Shown here: positions 8,209 through 16,375 of the stretch, in pieces
Layout: each line of letters begins with the position of its first letter
How positions within the stretch are numbered: the first letter of the stretch is position 1
DNA from: JAAYCI01 sp964370165
GTDB lineage: Bacteria > Bacillota > Clostridia > Oscillospirales > Ruminococcaceae
DNA length: 31,538 nucleotides
Direction of reading: 5' to 3'
Assembly: GCA_964370165.1 (NCBI GenBank)
Contig: CAYJIG010000025.1
Coordinates: forward strand, 1 to 31,538
Notes under the pieces: generated by a model
The model's input: only the letters and a program-made list of their open reading frames with translations
Databases searched by the model: none
What the model was told of the DNA's origin: nothing
Position numbers and translations under genes: made by a program

Positions 8209-9618
8209 TTAGTTTTGTTCCCAATGTGTGTGATGATTTTTATTATCGGGATCATCTATTCTTTGGTAAGTATGTGCTCCAAAATAGTCTCGCTGCGCTT
8301 GAATAAGATTTGCAGGTAAGATGTTGCACCTATAGCTATCATAATATGATAAAGCTGATGAAAAACACGGTGACGGAATGCCGCTAAGAGCGGTTTTGGC
8401 GCATATCAATCTTAGGCTTTGCTGTGTTGAATTTAATGTTTGTTTAAAGAAGTCTGAAAATAATAAATTTGTTAAAATTTTATCTTCGAGGCTTTTTTCC
8501 ATGTTTTTAAGCAGCCTGCTTTTGATTATACATCCTTCGCTCCATACAAAAGCCACTTTACTGCAATCAATATCCCAGTTGTGAATTAAGCTAACATTTT
8601 TTATTAGTGAAAATCCTTGCGAATATAATAGTATTCGTGCACTTAAAAGTGCGTCTTCAAGTGTTTTTATTAAATTTTCCGTATCGGGTTCTTTTTGAAT
8701 ATCTGCTCCCGATAGCGCCGTATTTGCAACAATTCTTTCGCTTTTCAGGGTGGAAACATAGCGTGAAAATATAGCTTCGGTGATAATACCGGCCGGGACT
8801 TGGTTCTCTAATGCTGTCACAGCTGTCCACTGGCCTGTTCCTTTTTGCCCGGCACAGTCCAGTATTTTATCTAGTAATGGCTCAGAGTCAGTATCTTTAT
8901 ACAGTAAAATATCTATTGTTATGTTCAAAAGATAGCTTTTTAAAATACCATTGTTCCATTTTTTAAAAACCTCAGCTATTTCTTCATAGCTCAAGCAGAG
9001 CAAGGTTTTCATTATTAGATAAGCCTCACCGATAAGTTGCATATCAGCGTATTCTATACCGTTATGTACCATTTTGACAAAATGTCCGGCGCCATTTAGC
9101 CCTAATAGTTGGCAACAAGGCTTGTTATCGGAGGTATGGGCACTAATATCCTCAAATATAGGCCGCACTTCTTCCCATGCATCTTTTTGACCGCCTGCCA
9201 TAAGAGACGGGCCGTTTAAGGCACCCTTTTCTCCGCCTGAAATGCCCATTCCGATATATGAAATGCCTATTTCTTTTAATTTTTCGAATCTTCTTATAGT
9301 ATCCATGTAGTTGCTATTTCCACCATCGATTACTATATCGCCTTTATCTAGCAAACCTATAAGTTCATCGAGGACGGAATCCACAGGCTCTCCGGCTTTT
9401 ATCATTAGCATTATCTTCCGGGGTTTGCTTTGCTGGGCCACAAGTTCTGCCAAGCTGTATGCCGGAATAATGTTCTTGCCACCGGCTTTGGTGTTTATGA
9501 AATCACTAGTCCAGTCAGATTCTTTGTTATATACACTTAATGTATAGCCTTTACTTTCGATATTAAGGGCTAAACTTTTACCCATTACTCCTAGTCCGAT
9601 TAATGCTATGTCTGGCAT
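8209..9618 (-). CDS. gnd: 6-phosphogluconate dehydrogenase, decarboxylating
   Basis: This 469-residue cytoplasmic enzyme oxidises and decarboxylates 6-phosphogluconate to ribulose-5-phosphate. The NADP-binding N-terminus is IGLGVMGKSLALNI; GGNSNYMDT, the substrate-site GMGISGGEKGALNGPSLMAGG and GAGHFVKMVHNGIEYADMQ are all recognisable. In the helical C-terminal domain the conserved W.(G)GCIIRS segment appears as WSEGCIIKSR. Full length for the family. AAGGAG precedes the ATG. It starts 39 bp after the FGGY kinase gene, so gluconate could be phosphorylated and oxidised by one operon. The C-terminus RDYFGAHTYQRID matches the family's substrate-contacting tail. One small oddity is WSEGC in place of the usual RGGC. 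Confidence 0.96.
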   Translation of the reverse strand: MPDIALIGLGVMGKSLALNIESKGYTLSVYNKESDWTSDFINTKAGGKNIIPAYSLAELVAQQSKPRKIMLMIKAGEPVDSVLDELIGLLDKGDIVIDGGNSNYMDTIRRFEKLKEIGISYIGMGISGGEKGALNGPSLMAGGQKDAWEEVRPIFEDISAHTSDNKPCCQLLGLNGAGHFVKMVHNGIEYADMQLIGEAYLIMKTLLCLSYEEIAEVFKKWNNGILKSYLLNITIDILLYKDTDSEPLLDKILDCAGQKGTGQWTAVTALENQVPAGIITEAIFSRYVSTLKSERIVANTALSGADIQKEPDTENLIKTLEDALLSARILLYSQGFSLIKNVSLIHNWDIDCSKVAFVWSEGCIIKSRLLKNMEKSLEDKILTNLLFSDFFKQTLNSTQQSLRLICAKTALSGIPSPCFSSALSYYDSYRCNILPANLIQAQRDYFGAHTYQRIDDPDNKNHHTHWEQN

Positions 9619-9657
9619 GGCGTTCTCCTTTATTCACTAATGGATATATTCATCTGT

Positions 9658-11076
9658 TTATAACTTGTTTTGTGAATTATATATTGCTTTATATTTTTCA
9701 AACCTTTTTAAGTATAATTCTCTGTTTTTTTGGTTGGGCTTGCACACATTGATGATTTCTACAGAACTTGAAAAGTCTTGCAATTTATCAATGATACCAA
9801 ATTTCTCGCAAGCAATAACTACGCTTCCCATCATAGAAGCCTGGTCAGTTTTTTGCAAACATAATTCTCGGCCCCATATATCAGCCATCATCTGTAGCCA
9901 AGACTCGGATTTTAAAATACCGCCTGAAAGCAGTATTTTATCGGGATGCCCTAAAGACTCTGTTAAAATCAAATAACTGTCATATAGGCAATAGAGGATG
10001 CCTTCTAAAATAGCGACATAACAATCTTTTTTTGTGTGGACTCCTGTGATGTTATGAAACCCACCTTTTCTGCTGTCGTCCCAATGAGGGCATCTTTCTC
10101 CAAATAAAAAAGGAAGGAAAAAAGGGCTATTTTCGTCGATGCTTATGTTTTCTTCCATGGTTTTGTACTCTCCGCCAAACATGTCTAAAAACCAGTCTAA
10201 GCAATTTGTGGCGCCGGAGACAGCAACACCTGCCAGCTTCATATTTGCCGCATAATAGCACCATGTATTTAAGATGGGATCATGCTGTTCATCCTTTATA
10301 ACCATCCTAGCAGCCGCGCTGGTGCCTACAGAGATGGTCATAGTATTATTTAATAAAGCGCCTGCACCTAATTGGTTCATGGCTCCATCTGGCTCGCCGA
10401 TAAAAACAGGAGTTTCTGCCGCAACTTTTAATATATCGGCAACTTCTTTTTTTATAGGGTAGGTGTAGTCGTACCTTACAATTTTTGGCAAATTGGTAAT
10501 ATCCAAGCCAACTGTGTTTAATATGTCTTTGTCCCATTTTAGTTTGTCTAGGTTTAATAGCCCAAATCCCGACGCGCAACTTTCCGAACAAGATACATCG
10601 CCGGTTAACTTATAAAAAACATATGATATTTCATTCATAATATTTTTTGTGGTAAAATCATCCCCACTGTTTTTCATGGCTTGCAGTTTATTCACAGGAT
10701 AAATTGCGTTGACCATGCACCCTGTTATACTATGCTGAAACTTCACATAATCTATATCTTCTCTGAGTTTTGATATATATTCACTCCCAAAGGTGGACTC
10801 CCATGTATAAGCTTTACTTAAAGGTGATTTTTTATCATCACAAAAGAAAAAGTTGTGCCAAGTTCCAACTAGCGTGATAGCGTCAATATCATAGTTAGTA
10901 TCCAGTTCTTTTGCTCTTGATATTAATTCGTTGTAAATTCCATCAACATCGTGTAGTCCATTAAAACTTATATCTTTTGGGTAAGCTTTTGTTTTTAAAT
11001 CAATAATTCCGTTGTTTGTATCATATATCATAGCTTTAGAAGAAGTGCTACTAGCTTCCATTACAAGTACTCTCAT
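9658..11076 (-). CDS. FGGY-family carbohydrate kinase, probably gluconokinase
   Basis: This 472-residue ATP-dependent sugar kinase of the FGGY fold starts with MRVLVMEASSTSSKAMIYD. The N-terminal lobe has the substrate segment VGTWHNFFF; the C-terminal lobe carries VGTSAAARM (about 250), LPFLFGERCPHWD (about 325, the usual GER motif) and the adenosine loop LLSGGILKSESWLQMMADIWG. The family phosphorylates pentoses, hexoses or gluconate. The downstream gnd and the upstream SDR make gluconate the likely substrate, but this is inferred from context. I use the ATG at 11076 because it is 6 nt from AAGGAG; a GTG one codon earlier is too close. A strong hairpin (11109-11161) lies just upstream, and I see no clear promoter between it and the gene. 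Confidence 0.88.
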   Translation of the reverse strand: MRVLVMEASSTSSKAMIYDTNNGIIDLKTKAYPKDISFNGLHDVDGIYNELISRAKELDTNYDIDAITLVGTWHNFFFCDDKKSPLSKAYTWESTFGSEYISKLREDIDYVKFQHSITGCMVNAIYPVNKLQAMKNSGDDFTTKNIMNEISYVFYKLTGDVSCSESCASGFGLLNLDKLKWDKDILNTVGLDITNLPKIVRYDYTYPIKKEVADILKVAAETPVFIGEPDGAMNQLGAGALLNNTMTISVGTSAAARMVIKDEQHDPILNTWCYYAANMKLAGVAVSGATNCLDWFLDMFGGEYKTMEENISIDENSPFFLPFLFGERCPHWDDSRKGGFHNITGVHTKKDCYVAILEGILYCLYDSYLILTESLGHPDKILLSGGILKSESWLQMMADIWGRELCLQKTDQASMMGSVVIACEKFGIIDKLQDFSSSVEIINVCKPNQKNRELYLKRFEKYKAIYNSQNKL

Positions 11077-11108
11077 CACAATCTCCTTAGCAATGTTGGT
11101 TTTGTCAT

Positions 11109-11161
11109 AAAATAAGTAGATGCAGATTTGTTTTCACAATGATACTACATCTACTTATTTT
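11109..11161 (-). terminator. Hairpin between the SDR and kinase genes
   Basis: A perfect 14-bp inverted repeat (11109-11122 and 11148-11161; arms AAAATAAGTAGATG and its complement) encloses 25 nt. Because the arms begin with A4 and end with T4, it can terminate in either direction. It lies between two same-strand genes of one pathway, so it probably attenuates expression of the kinase and gnd relative to the SDR. Confidence 0.75.
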
Positions 11162-11212
11162 GTGGTCGTTTAAAAAAGATTCTCTATTATGAATTTGAAG
11201 GCTTTTTAAAGG

Positions 11213-11974
11213 CTAGTTAGCCAGGTATCCGCCATCGCATGGAATTACGGCTCCGTTTACATAGTTGGAAGCTTGCGATGATAAAAACATCACAATACCT
11301 TTCACATCTTCCGGCGTGCCCCATCTTCCGGCAGGAATCCTTGCCATAATATTTCTGTTTCTGGTTTCGTCGTTAATAAGCGCTACATTCATTTCAGTGG
11401 CCATGAAGCCCGGCGCCACGGCATTTATGTTGATTCCCTTAGATGCCCATTCGTTGCAAAGAGCTTTTGTGAGCTGGGCAACACCACCCTTGCTGGCGGC
11501 GTATGCAGGAACGGTGTAACCACCAAAGAAGCTAAGCATTGAGGCTACATTTATGATTTTTCCACCAGTGCCTTGCTTGATATATTGTCTTCCTGCTAGC
11601 TGGCAAAGTGAAAACACAGAATGAAGATTTATTTCCATAACAAAGTCCCAATCACTGATAGGGAAGTCTTCAGATAAATGCCTTCTTTGAACTCCGGCAG
11701 CGTTTACAATAATATCCAGCTTACCACCCAGTTTTTCCACGGCTAAATTAAAGTTTTTTTCTAAATTTTCTCTATCGCCTACATCTGTTATTATGGCTTC
11801 ACATTCATAGCCTTTAGCGGCGTAATCGGCAGCCACATCAATTACCTTAGGGTTTATATCTACAAGACAAACCTTTGCACCTTGCTCCATCAAGCCTTCA
11901 GCCATTGACGTCGCCAAGCCCTGAGCCGCACCGGTGACAATGGCTGTTTTTCCAGATAAACTAAATATATTCAT
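11213..11974 (-). CDS. SDR oxidoreductase, KduD / gluconate 5-dehydrogenase type
   Basis: This 253-residue classical short-chain dehydrogenase has cofactor motif TGAAQGLA (about 15-22), NAAGV (about 91), catalytic Ser in NVASMLSFFGG and Tyr-x3-Lys in YAASKGG. The C-terminal half closely follows KduD: GKIIN(V/I)ASMLSF, NAVAPGFMATEMN, IPAGRWGTPEDVKGIVMFLSS and ASNYVNGAVIPCDGG. The activity is reduction of a 5-keto sugar acid: 2-keto-3-deoxy-gluconate 5-dehydrogenase, or gluconate 5-dehydrogenase/5-ketogluconate reductase. The second fits better because the next genes are a likely gluconokinase and gnd. GGAG precedes the ATG, and a consensus promoter lies 60-90 bp upstream. It is the first gene of the leftward sugar-acid group. 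Confidence 0.88.
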   Translation of the reverse strand: MNIFSLSGKTAIVTGAAQGLATSMAEGLMEQGAKVCLVDINPKVIDVAADYAAKGYECEAIITDVGDRENLEKNFNLAVEKLGGKLDIIVNAAGVQRRHLSEDFPISDWDFVMEINLHSVFSLCQLAGRQYIKQGTGGKIINVASMLSFFGGYTVPAYAASKGGVAQLTKALCNEWASKGININAVAPGFMATEMNVALINDETRNRNIMARIPAGRWGTPEDVKGIVMFLSSQASNYVNGAVIPCDGGYLAN

Positions 11975-11995
11975 GATACTCTCCTTTGTTTTGCG

Positions 11996-12065
11996 ACATA
12001 TTATAAGTTATATTTCGCATTTATTTTATGTAACATATTATAGTGTTTTTTAAGTGCTCTGTCAA
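11996..12065 (-). promoter_or_regulatory. Promoter and possible operator of the SDR operon
   Basis: On the minus strand TTGACA (12060-12065), 17 bp and TATAAT (12037-12042) make a consensus promoter. A perfect 10-bp direct repeat, ACATATTATA on the plus strand, occurs at 12033-12042 (over the -10) and 11996-12005. An 11-bp palindrome, TATGTAACATA, begins at the edge of the -10. These are candidates for a repressor site; the regulator is not in the window. Confidence 0.8.
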
Positions 12066-12198
12066 TGGCTTTTTGTGCAATTATCATTGTTTTTGGACGA
12101 AACAAATATACTTTTTGTTGAATACTAACAAACGAATTGATTTGTACATAACTTAAATCATGAGAGCTTTATATTTTATGCATGGTGCTTATAGCTTA

Positions 12199-12221
12199 CA
12201 AAAACTTGAGACTGACTCAGG
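12199..12221 (-). terminator. Weak terminator after the four-gene operon
   Basis: A short imperfect hairpin (12206-12221), followed on the minus strand by GTTTTTG, lies just past the methyltransferase stop. The stem is weak, so termination here is only probable. Confidence 0.4.
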
Positions 12222-12236
12222 ATACAGTTTATGTTA

Positions 12237-12863
12237 TTATTTTGCGAATGGTTTTTGTGCAACCACTCGTAATAGCATTGGGTCTGAGTTTTTAAGTGGT
12301 GAAAATCCGGTGCGTTCTTCGCTGTAACAAATGGTAAAGCCGGCCGATAGTAGGCTATCTTCAAATGCGTTTTTCTCAACAAACCTACGGTAATGGTCTT
12401 CATAGACATATTCATGCATGCCAACACAGACACCCTTACCATAAATATCATCGTTTACTGTGCGTACTTCGATAAAGAAAGTTCCACCCTCGCGCAGTGC
12501 ACTGTGGATGTTTGCAAACACAATCGCCTGCTCTTGTAAAGTGATGGTGTGCATGGTGAATCGGCTATAAACGTTGTCAAAAGTGCGTTTGTGGTATATC
12601 GAAGAGCTGACGAAATCGTCTTTCAGAAATTCAATGTTGTTGTAAGTTTGTTGCAATTTGGCAATGGCACTTTCTGTTTGGTCAATCGCGGTGACACGCA
12701 GGTTGTGATGGGTAAAAAAAATGCTATCCCTTCCGTTTCCGCACCCCAGCTCTAGCAATGTCTGATTAGAAGTGAGGTGCGTAAGCGCAAAAGTAGCAAA
12801 TAGCGATGGTTCGTGTGGTGCTAAATCTTTTGTATAATATTCTTCCCAGTATTTTTTATCCAA
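12237..12863 (-). CDS. Class I SAM-dependent methyltransferase
   Basis: This 208-residue methyltransferase has motif I LLELGCGNGRDSIFF (about 37-51), an acidic end of strand 2 in VTAIDQT and motif IV-like FDNVYSRFTMHTI, where the SRFTMH resembles the SRF.LH of several small-molecule and sugar methyltransferases. The start is a TTG at 12863: the stretch encoding the last residues (EGG) of the upstream gene is AAGGAGGG, five bases ahead of the TTG, and no later ATG fits. It is the last gene of a four-gene operon, three bases behind its neighbour. The substrate is unknown; the operon suggests a sugar or surface metabolite. Confidence 0.88.
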   Translation of the reverse strand: MDKKYWEEYYTKDLAPHEPSLFATFALTHLTSNQTLLELGCGNGRDSIFFTHHNLRVTAIDQTESAIAKLQQTYNNIEFLKDDFVSSSIYHKRTFDNVYSRFTMHTITLQEQAIVFANIHSALREGGTFFIEVRTVNDDIYGKGVCVGMHEYVYEDHYRRFVEKNAFEDSLLSAGFTICYSEERTGFSPLKNSDPMLLRVVAQKPFAK

Positions 12864-12865
12864 GA

Positions 12866-13573
12866 TTACCCTCCTTCCGATTGTCGCAATTGAACTATGG
12901 CCAAGTGCATAAGCACGGCGTGTATATCGTCAAATTCGTTAAGTTCTGCTACATTGCACGGTAGGGGATCTATCGGGCAACCTTGCTTCATCCATGCTAC
13001 AAGTGTTTGAGCACGCATGAGAGGATCTATCACAAGATCAAGTTGTTGGAACCCACTTGGCGGCTTAAAATTTAGCGTGAATATTGGGGTTGAGTGGCTT
13101 TGCATCACGACACATGATAGGGATTGTTCTAGCAGTAGCTGATAGTAATATGGTGTTTTTCCGTCATATTTTGGATAAGCACCGGGGTGGATATGTATGG
13201 CGTTGGGTAAAATCTTTAAACAAGCATCCACCACGCCCTCACATAAAACAGGCAGTGATGAAAGAGAAAGCAAAGCGGATTTGAAGTTTAATGTGTCCTC
13301 GGCCAAAACAGAGACGTATGGAATAGAGTATGTATCCAAGGTGACTTCAATTGCTTGCTTTTCGTCGAAGACAGCATCAAAACCATTTTCCTTGCGTATC
13401 AACTTTTGTGCTGTGGTAGAATTCAGTGTCAGTCGCTTTTTCTCTTCTGAAAGCACCCCTGCATCTCGCTTGACAACAACAACACGATCAGGCGCGTATC
13501 CCGCTGCAATCAAGTTTTGTATATAGGCTTTTGCACACATAGACTCAGTGATGACCATATGAAAGCCTGTCAT
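12866..13573 (-). CDS. Formyltransferase-like protein, catalytic residues degenerate
   Basis: This 235-residue protein shows a core resembling methionyl-tRNA/GART-type formyltransferases: the stretch 126-147 (HIHPGAYPKYDGKTPYYYQL) aligns with the usual N-x-HPGLLP.YRG..P. His129 of the HPG is kept, but the preceding catalytic Asn appears replaced by His127, and no counterpart of the catalytic Asp loop is obvious, so a classical formyl transfer is doubtful. It also lacks a long C-terminal domain. The start ATG overlaps the kinase stop as ATGA, a coupled arrangement; an internal Met at codon 6 is the alternative. It is the third gene in the operon. I infer a sugar-nucleotide N-acyl/formyl role only loosely, and the assignment could be to another Rossmann-like family. 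Confidence 0.6.
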   Translation of the reverse strand: MTGFHMVITESMCAKAYIQNLIAAGYAPDRVVVVKRDAGVLSEEKKRLTLNSTTAQKLIRKENGFDAVFDEKQAIEVTLDTYSIPYVSVLAEDTLNFKSALLSLSSLPVLCEGVVDACLKILPNAIHIHPGAYPKYDGKTPYYYQLLLEQSLSCVVMQSHSTPIFTLNFKPPSGFQQLDLVIDPLMRAQTLVAWMKQGCPIDPLPCNVAELNEFDDIHAVLMHLAIVQLRQSEGG

Positions 13574-14562
13574 ATTGCACCATCCTTCACTTGTTTATAT
13601 ATATGTTGTTCCGTTTGCAGGGAGAATAAAAGTGCATATGGTGGAAGGTCTGCCATAGTGTGTATCAAGCGATCGTTGATAGACAGTAGCGAGTTGAAAC
13701 AGCGTAATTTAGTTTGCTTTGATATGTTTGTAGCGCAAATATGCGAAAGGATTAAGGCGAGCAATAGAGTGTCGCTTGGAGAAAAGGCTTTATTTTTATA
13801 CTCACTTAGCAACGGTAATACCGCAGGGTCATACATATGATCGGTCTTTGCTACGGCGTACAGTTTTTTTAGTGTTTGTGTGCGCAAATTATCCGTTGTG
13901 CATATATCAAATTGGTGGACATCCTCGGCCGGTATTGAATTGATTTGCTGCAACAAGTGCGCTATGATTGCTGACCTTTTGGCCTCGTAGCTTGCAAGGA
14001 AGGTATTACCGCGATAGCGTAAGTCACTCTCGCAAGTTTGTGCATAGATATCACCTAAATTTATTTGCAATGCATGCAGTATTTCTGCACTTTTTTCGGT
14101 GAAGTCGATAAGATCGGTGTCATTTAGGAAGACGTAATCTACGTGTTTTGGTTTTTCATATGCAATATCCACCCCGACAACGTCTGAAATTCTCTTTTCA
14201 AGTGCGCTACGATACAGCTCTTTATTATCACGCTGTACTAGCTTTTCAAATGGGACATCAATGAAGATTTCTTTGTATGCATCAAATGTTTGTTTGTTGT
14301 ATCTGCGAACTTCGGGCAGAACGTAAAGTGCACAGGCGATGATGTTGATATCCTGCATCTCCAGCGCCTTGCATAAGCGAGAAATTCTGTATGCGTTTTT
14401 GGTCCGGTCTTCTGCGGTGTGGCCAAGATGCTCGCCTGAAATAGTTCTCACAGTGTCACCGTCCAAAAAGGCCCATGTTCCTGAATTTTTTACCATGTTA
14501 TACATTTCAAGCCCAAGTGTTGTTTTACCGGAGGCAGAAAGTCCCATAATCCAAATTACCAT
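13570..14562 (-). CDS. APS-kinase-like P-loop kinase with a C-terminal extension
   Basis: This is a 330-residue protein. Residues 1-170 follow adenylylsulfate kinase: Walker A GLSASGKTT (7-15), LDGDTVR (about 33-39), an EDRTKNAYRISRLCKAL helix, FIDVPFEKLVQRDNKELYRSA and a late AYEKPKHVDYVFLND. About 160 residues that I do not recognise follow. No ATP sulfurylase or PAPS-using gene is nearby, so sulfate assimilation is unlikely. APS-kinase relatives in polysaccharide clusters phosphorylate other nucleotide conjugates (the Campylobacter capsule enzyme Cj1415 acts on a cytidine diphosphoramidate). The gene lies 4 bp after the sulfatase-like gene with GGTGA as ribosome site and overlaps the next gene by 4 bases. 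The substrate is unknown. Confidence 0.85.
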   Translation of the reverse strand: MVIWIMGLSASGKTTLGLEMYNMVKNSGTWAFLDGDTVRTISGEHLGHTAEDRTKNAYRISRLCKALEMQDINIIACALYVLPEVRRYNKQTFDAYKEIFIDVPFEKLVQRDNKELYRSALEKRISDVVGVDIAYEKPKHVDYVFLNDTDLIDFTEKSAEILHALQINLGDIYAQTCESDLRYRGNTFLASYEAKRSAIIAHLLQQINSIPAEDVHQFDICTTDNLRTQTLKKLYAVAKTDHMYDPAVLPLLSEYKNKAFSPSDTLLLALILSHICATNISKQTKLRCFNSLLSINDRLIHTMADLPPYALLFSLQTEQHIYKQVKDGAI

Positions 14563-14566
14563 AGCT

Positions 14567-16375
14567 TCACCGCAAATTACCCCATCCTTCGATGTATTGA
14601 CACAAACGGTTGTGTATTAGCTGCTGTAGGTCCTTGTCATGTATCTCGTTTTCTTCGTCATCCATCGCATAATATTTAAGATTGTTTTCGTCGCCTGTAT
14701 TGACAAGTTTGTACTTGCTGTCAATGGCTGCGTAAAATCGGCCTGTTGTTTCGATAAAGCCGGCTTTTTTTGCGTCGCGCAGCTTCTTTTGGTTGTAAAA
14801 ACCAGGGAAACCTACTTCGGCAACTTTATTTGCGAGAACAGGCGGGCATCCGTTTTCAATCAATGAAACAATGAGATCGTCTAAGTGTGCAGTCGAGAAG
14901 ATATCGTCTATTTGTTGTGGTTTTATGCCGTTTGCATTTATAATCAGAGGCACATGGAAAGATGTGGAATGATGGAATAAGTTTCGTGCTGGATTAGAAT
15001 TGAAGAACATTCCCTCTAAATTTCTTGAATGGTCTGCAAATAGGATGGTAGTGGTGTTTTTTGGGAGCATACTGAGATAAAACTCTGTTTGAGTGTCTGC
15101 ATAAGTTAATGCTTCACAGCGCCGCATATTAAAAACATCCTGTCCATCCTCAGCCGAGTCAAATTCTGCATGAAAGAAACTGTCGGTGACATCGTCATAA
15201 TCCGCAAACTTAAAACGACGTGTATGTGTGCTGTGACTTGCGCCTATACACGGATAATGTGTTTCGCGAATAAAATAAAGCATTTTCATCTGCTTTCCTT
15301 GCTCTTCACATAATTGTGTAACCGCCTGCCAAAAAGTCTCACTTGTTGTTTTTGCGCATGCAATGTCAGAAAAATTAGTATCACTAGTCAGCGTGGTTGA
15401 GAAGAATGAAGCTACATAGGGAGAGGAATATAGCTTTGGTGTAAAGCCGTGTTCACGTAGCTTTTCTATCAGGGGACTTTTGAGCTGAGTGATACCGGTT
15501 CTTTTGTTATCGTTTTCTTCTATTTGCTTGTAGGTTTGCTTTAGAAAGATGCATTTTAAGCTCTCTTTTGTGAAAACTCCAGGGGAATATGCTTTAGTAT
15601 AATGAATGCCTGTATGTTTTAATTTGCTAAGATAAGGTGTGTGCTCGCCAATATGTCGTTCTCCGAGCGTGTCATAAAGCATCATGAAAACGTGATTTTC
15701 ATTGTTCTTTTGAAGTGTGCTTTTCAAGTCGTGTAACAGAGAAGCTAGGCCGTCACGAAGCTGAATATAATTTTGCGTGTCATGGTATAAAGATATATGA
15801 AGGGAGATGTATCTTTGTGCAGAAATAAAGTCTTTAATATGTAAATATTGGGATATGAGTAATTCAAGATAATTTCGCTTTTCATCAGCATCATTAGCAT
15901 GGTCATGCATATATTTCGTCTTGAAAATTTCCATTTCAACAGAGCGAGGAAATACAGCGCCAGCCGTGAAAACTAAATAAATGCTTGCGCTTGGATGGCT
16001 GGATAATATCTGGCGCTGGATACTTTGCGAGTTTAGCGGTGCCAGTGTTGATATGAGAATAGATAACGAGTCTTCATCTGCAAGTACTTCTGGGCTACGT
16101 ACAGGGATACCGGCTATTTCTGTGCCCCACAAAATTGGATTGTTGTCTACAATATAGGAGATTCTGCTTTTATCTATCTTAGCACTATGAGTGATTATTT
16201 TAGTGCTTTCGCCTGCACCCCATAAGATAAAGCGATTTTCGCGAATTTCCTCTGAAATCACTTTGACCGCTCGCCGTTCTACAACTTCGGCTAAATCACC
16301 GATATATTCATATGGTACACAGTGTTTTTCAATCAACGCTGCAAGTTGAATATCATATTGGCTTTTTATTGCCAT
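14567..16375 (-). CDS. Alkaline-phosphatase-superfamily (sulfatase-like) protein with N-terminal Rossmann-like domain
   Basis: This is a 602-residue protein. Residues about 45-140 form a Rossmann-like domain (FILWGAGESTK, then YIVDNN and GIPVRSPEVL), as found appended to many glycan enzymes. From about 226 an alkaline-phosphatase/sulfatase fold follows: metal Asp235 in MMLYDTLGERH, TPYLSKLKHTG and the nucleophile position SPGVFTKES, where Thr269 replaces the Cys/Ser of true sulfatases, so phospho-group transfer or hydrolysis is likelier than sulfate ester cleavage. FADHSRN and FHVPLIINANG supply later metal residues. No signal peptide or membrane segment is visible, so unlike LTA-type enzymes it would act in the cytoplasm. 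The start at 16375 has AGAGGGGAG upstream. It is the first gene of the four-gene operon. The substrate is unknown. Confidence 0.8.
   Translation of the reverse strand: MAIKSQYDIQLAALIEKHCVPYEYIGDLAEVVERRAVKVISEEIRENRFILWGAGESTKIITHSAKIDKSRISYIVDNNPILWGTEIAGIPVRSPEVLADEDSLSILISTLAPLNSQSIQRQILSSHPSASIYLVFTAGAVFPRSVEMEIFKTKYMHDHANDADEKRNYLELLISQYLHIKDFISAQRYISLHISLYHDTQNYIQLRDGLASLLHDLKSTLQKNNENHVFMMLYDTLGERHIGEHTPYLSKLKHTGIHYTKAYSPGVFTKESLKCIFLKQTYKQIEENDNKRTGITQLKSPLIEKLREHGFTPKLYSSPYVASFFSTTLTSDTNFSDIACAKTTSETFWQAVTQLCEEQGKQMKMLYFIRETHYPCIGASHSTHTRRFKFADYDDVTDSFFHAEFDSAEDGQDVFNMRRCEALTYADTQTEFYLSMLPKNTTTILFADHSRNLEGMFFNSNPARNLFHHSTSFHVPLIINANGIKPQQIDDIFSTAHLDDLIVSLIENGCPPVLANKVAEVGFPGFYNQKKLRDAKKAGFIETTGRFYAAIDSKYKLVNTGDENNLKYYAMDDEENEIHDKDLQQLIHNRLCQYIEGWGNLR

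Noticed and set aside
13570..14562. Sulfate assimilation operon
   Set aside because: No ATP sulfurylase, PAPS reductase or sulfotransferase is present in the window.
14567..16375. True sulfatase with a formylglycine site
   Set aside because: No C/S-x-P-x-R motif; a Thr occupies the nucleophile position.
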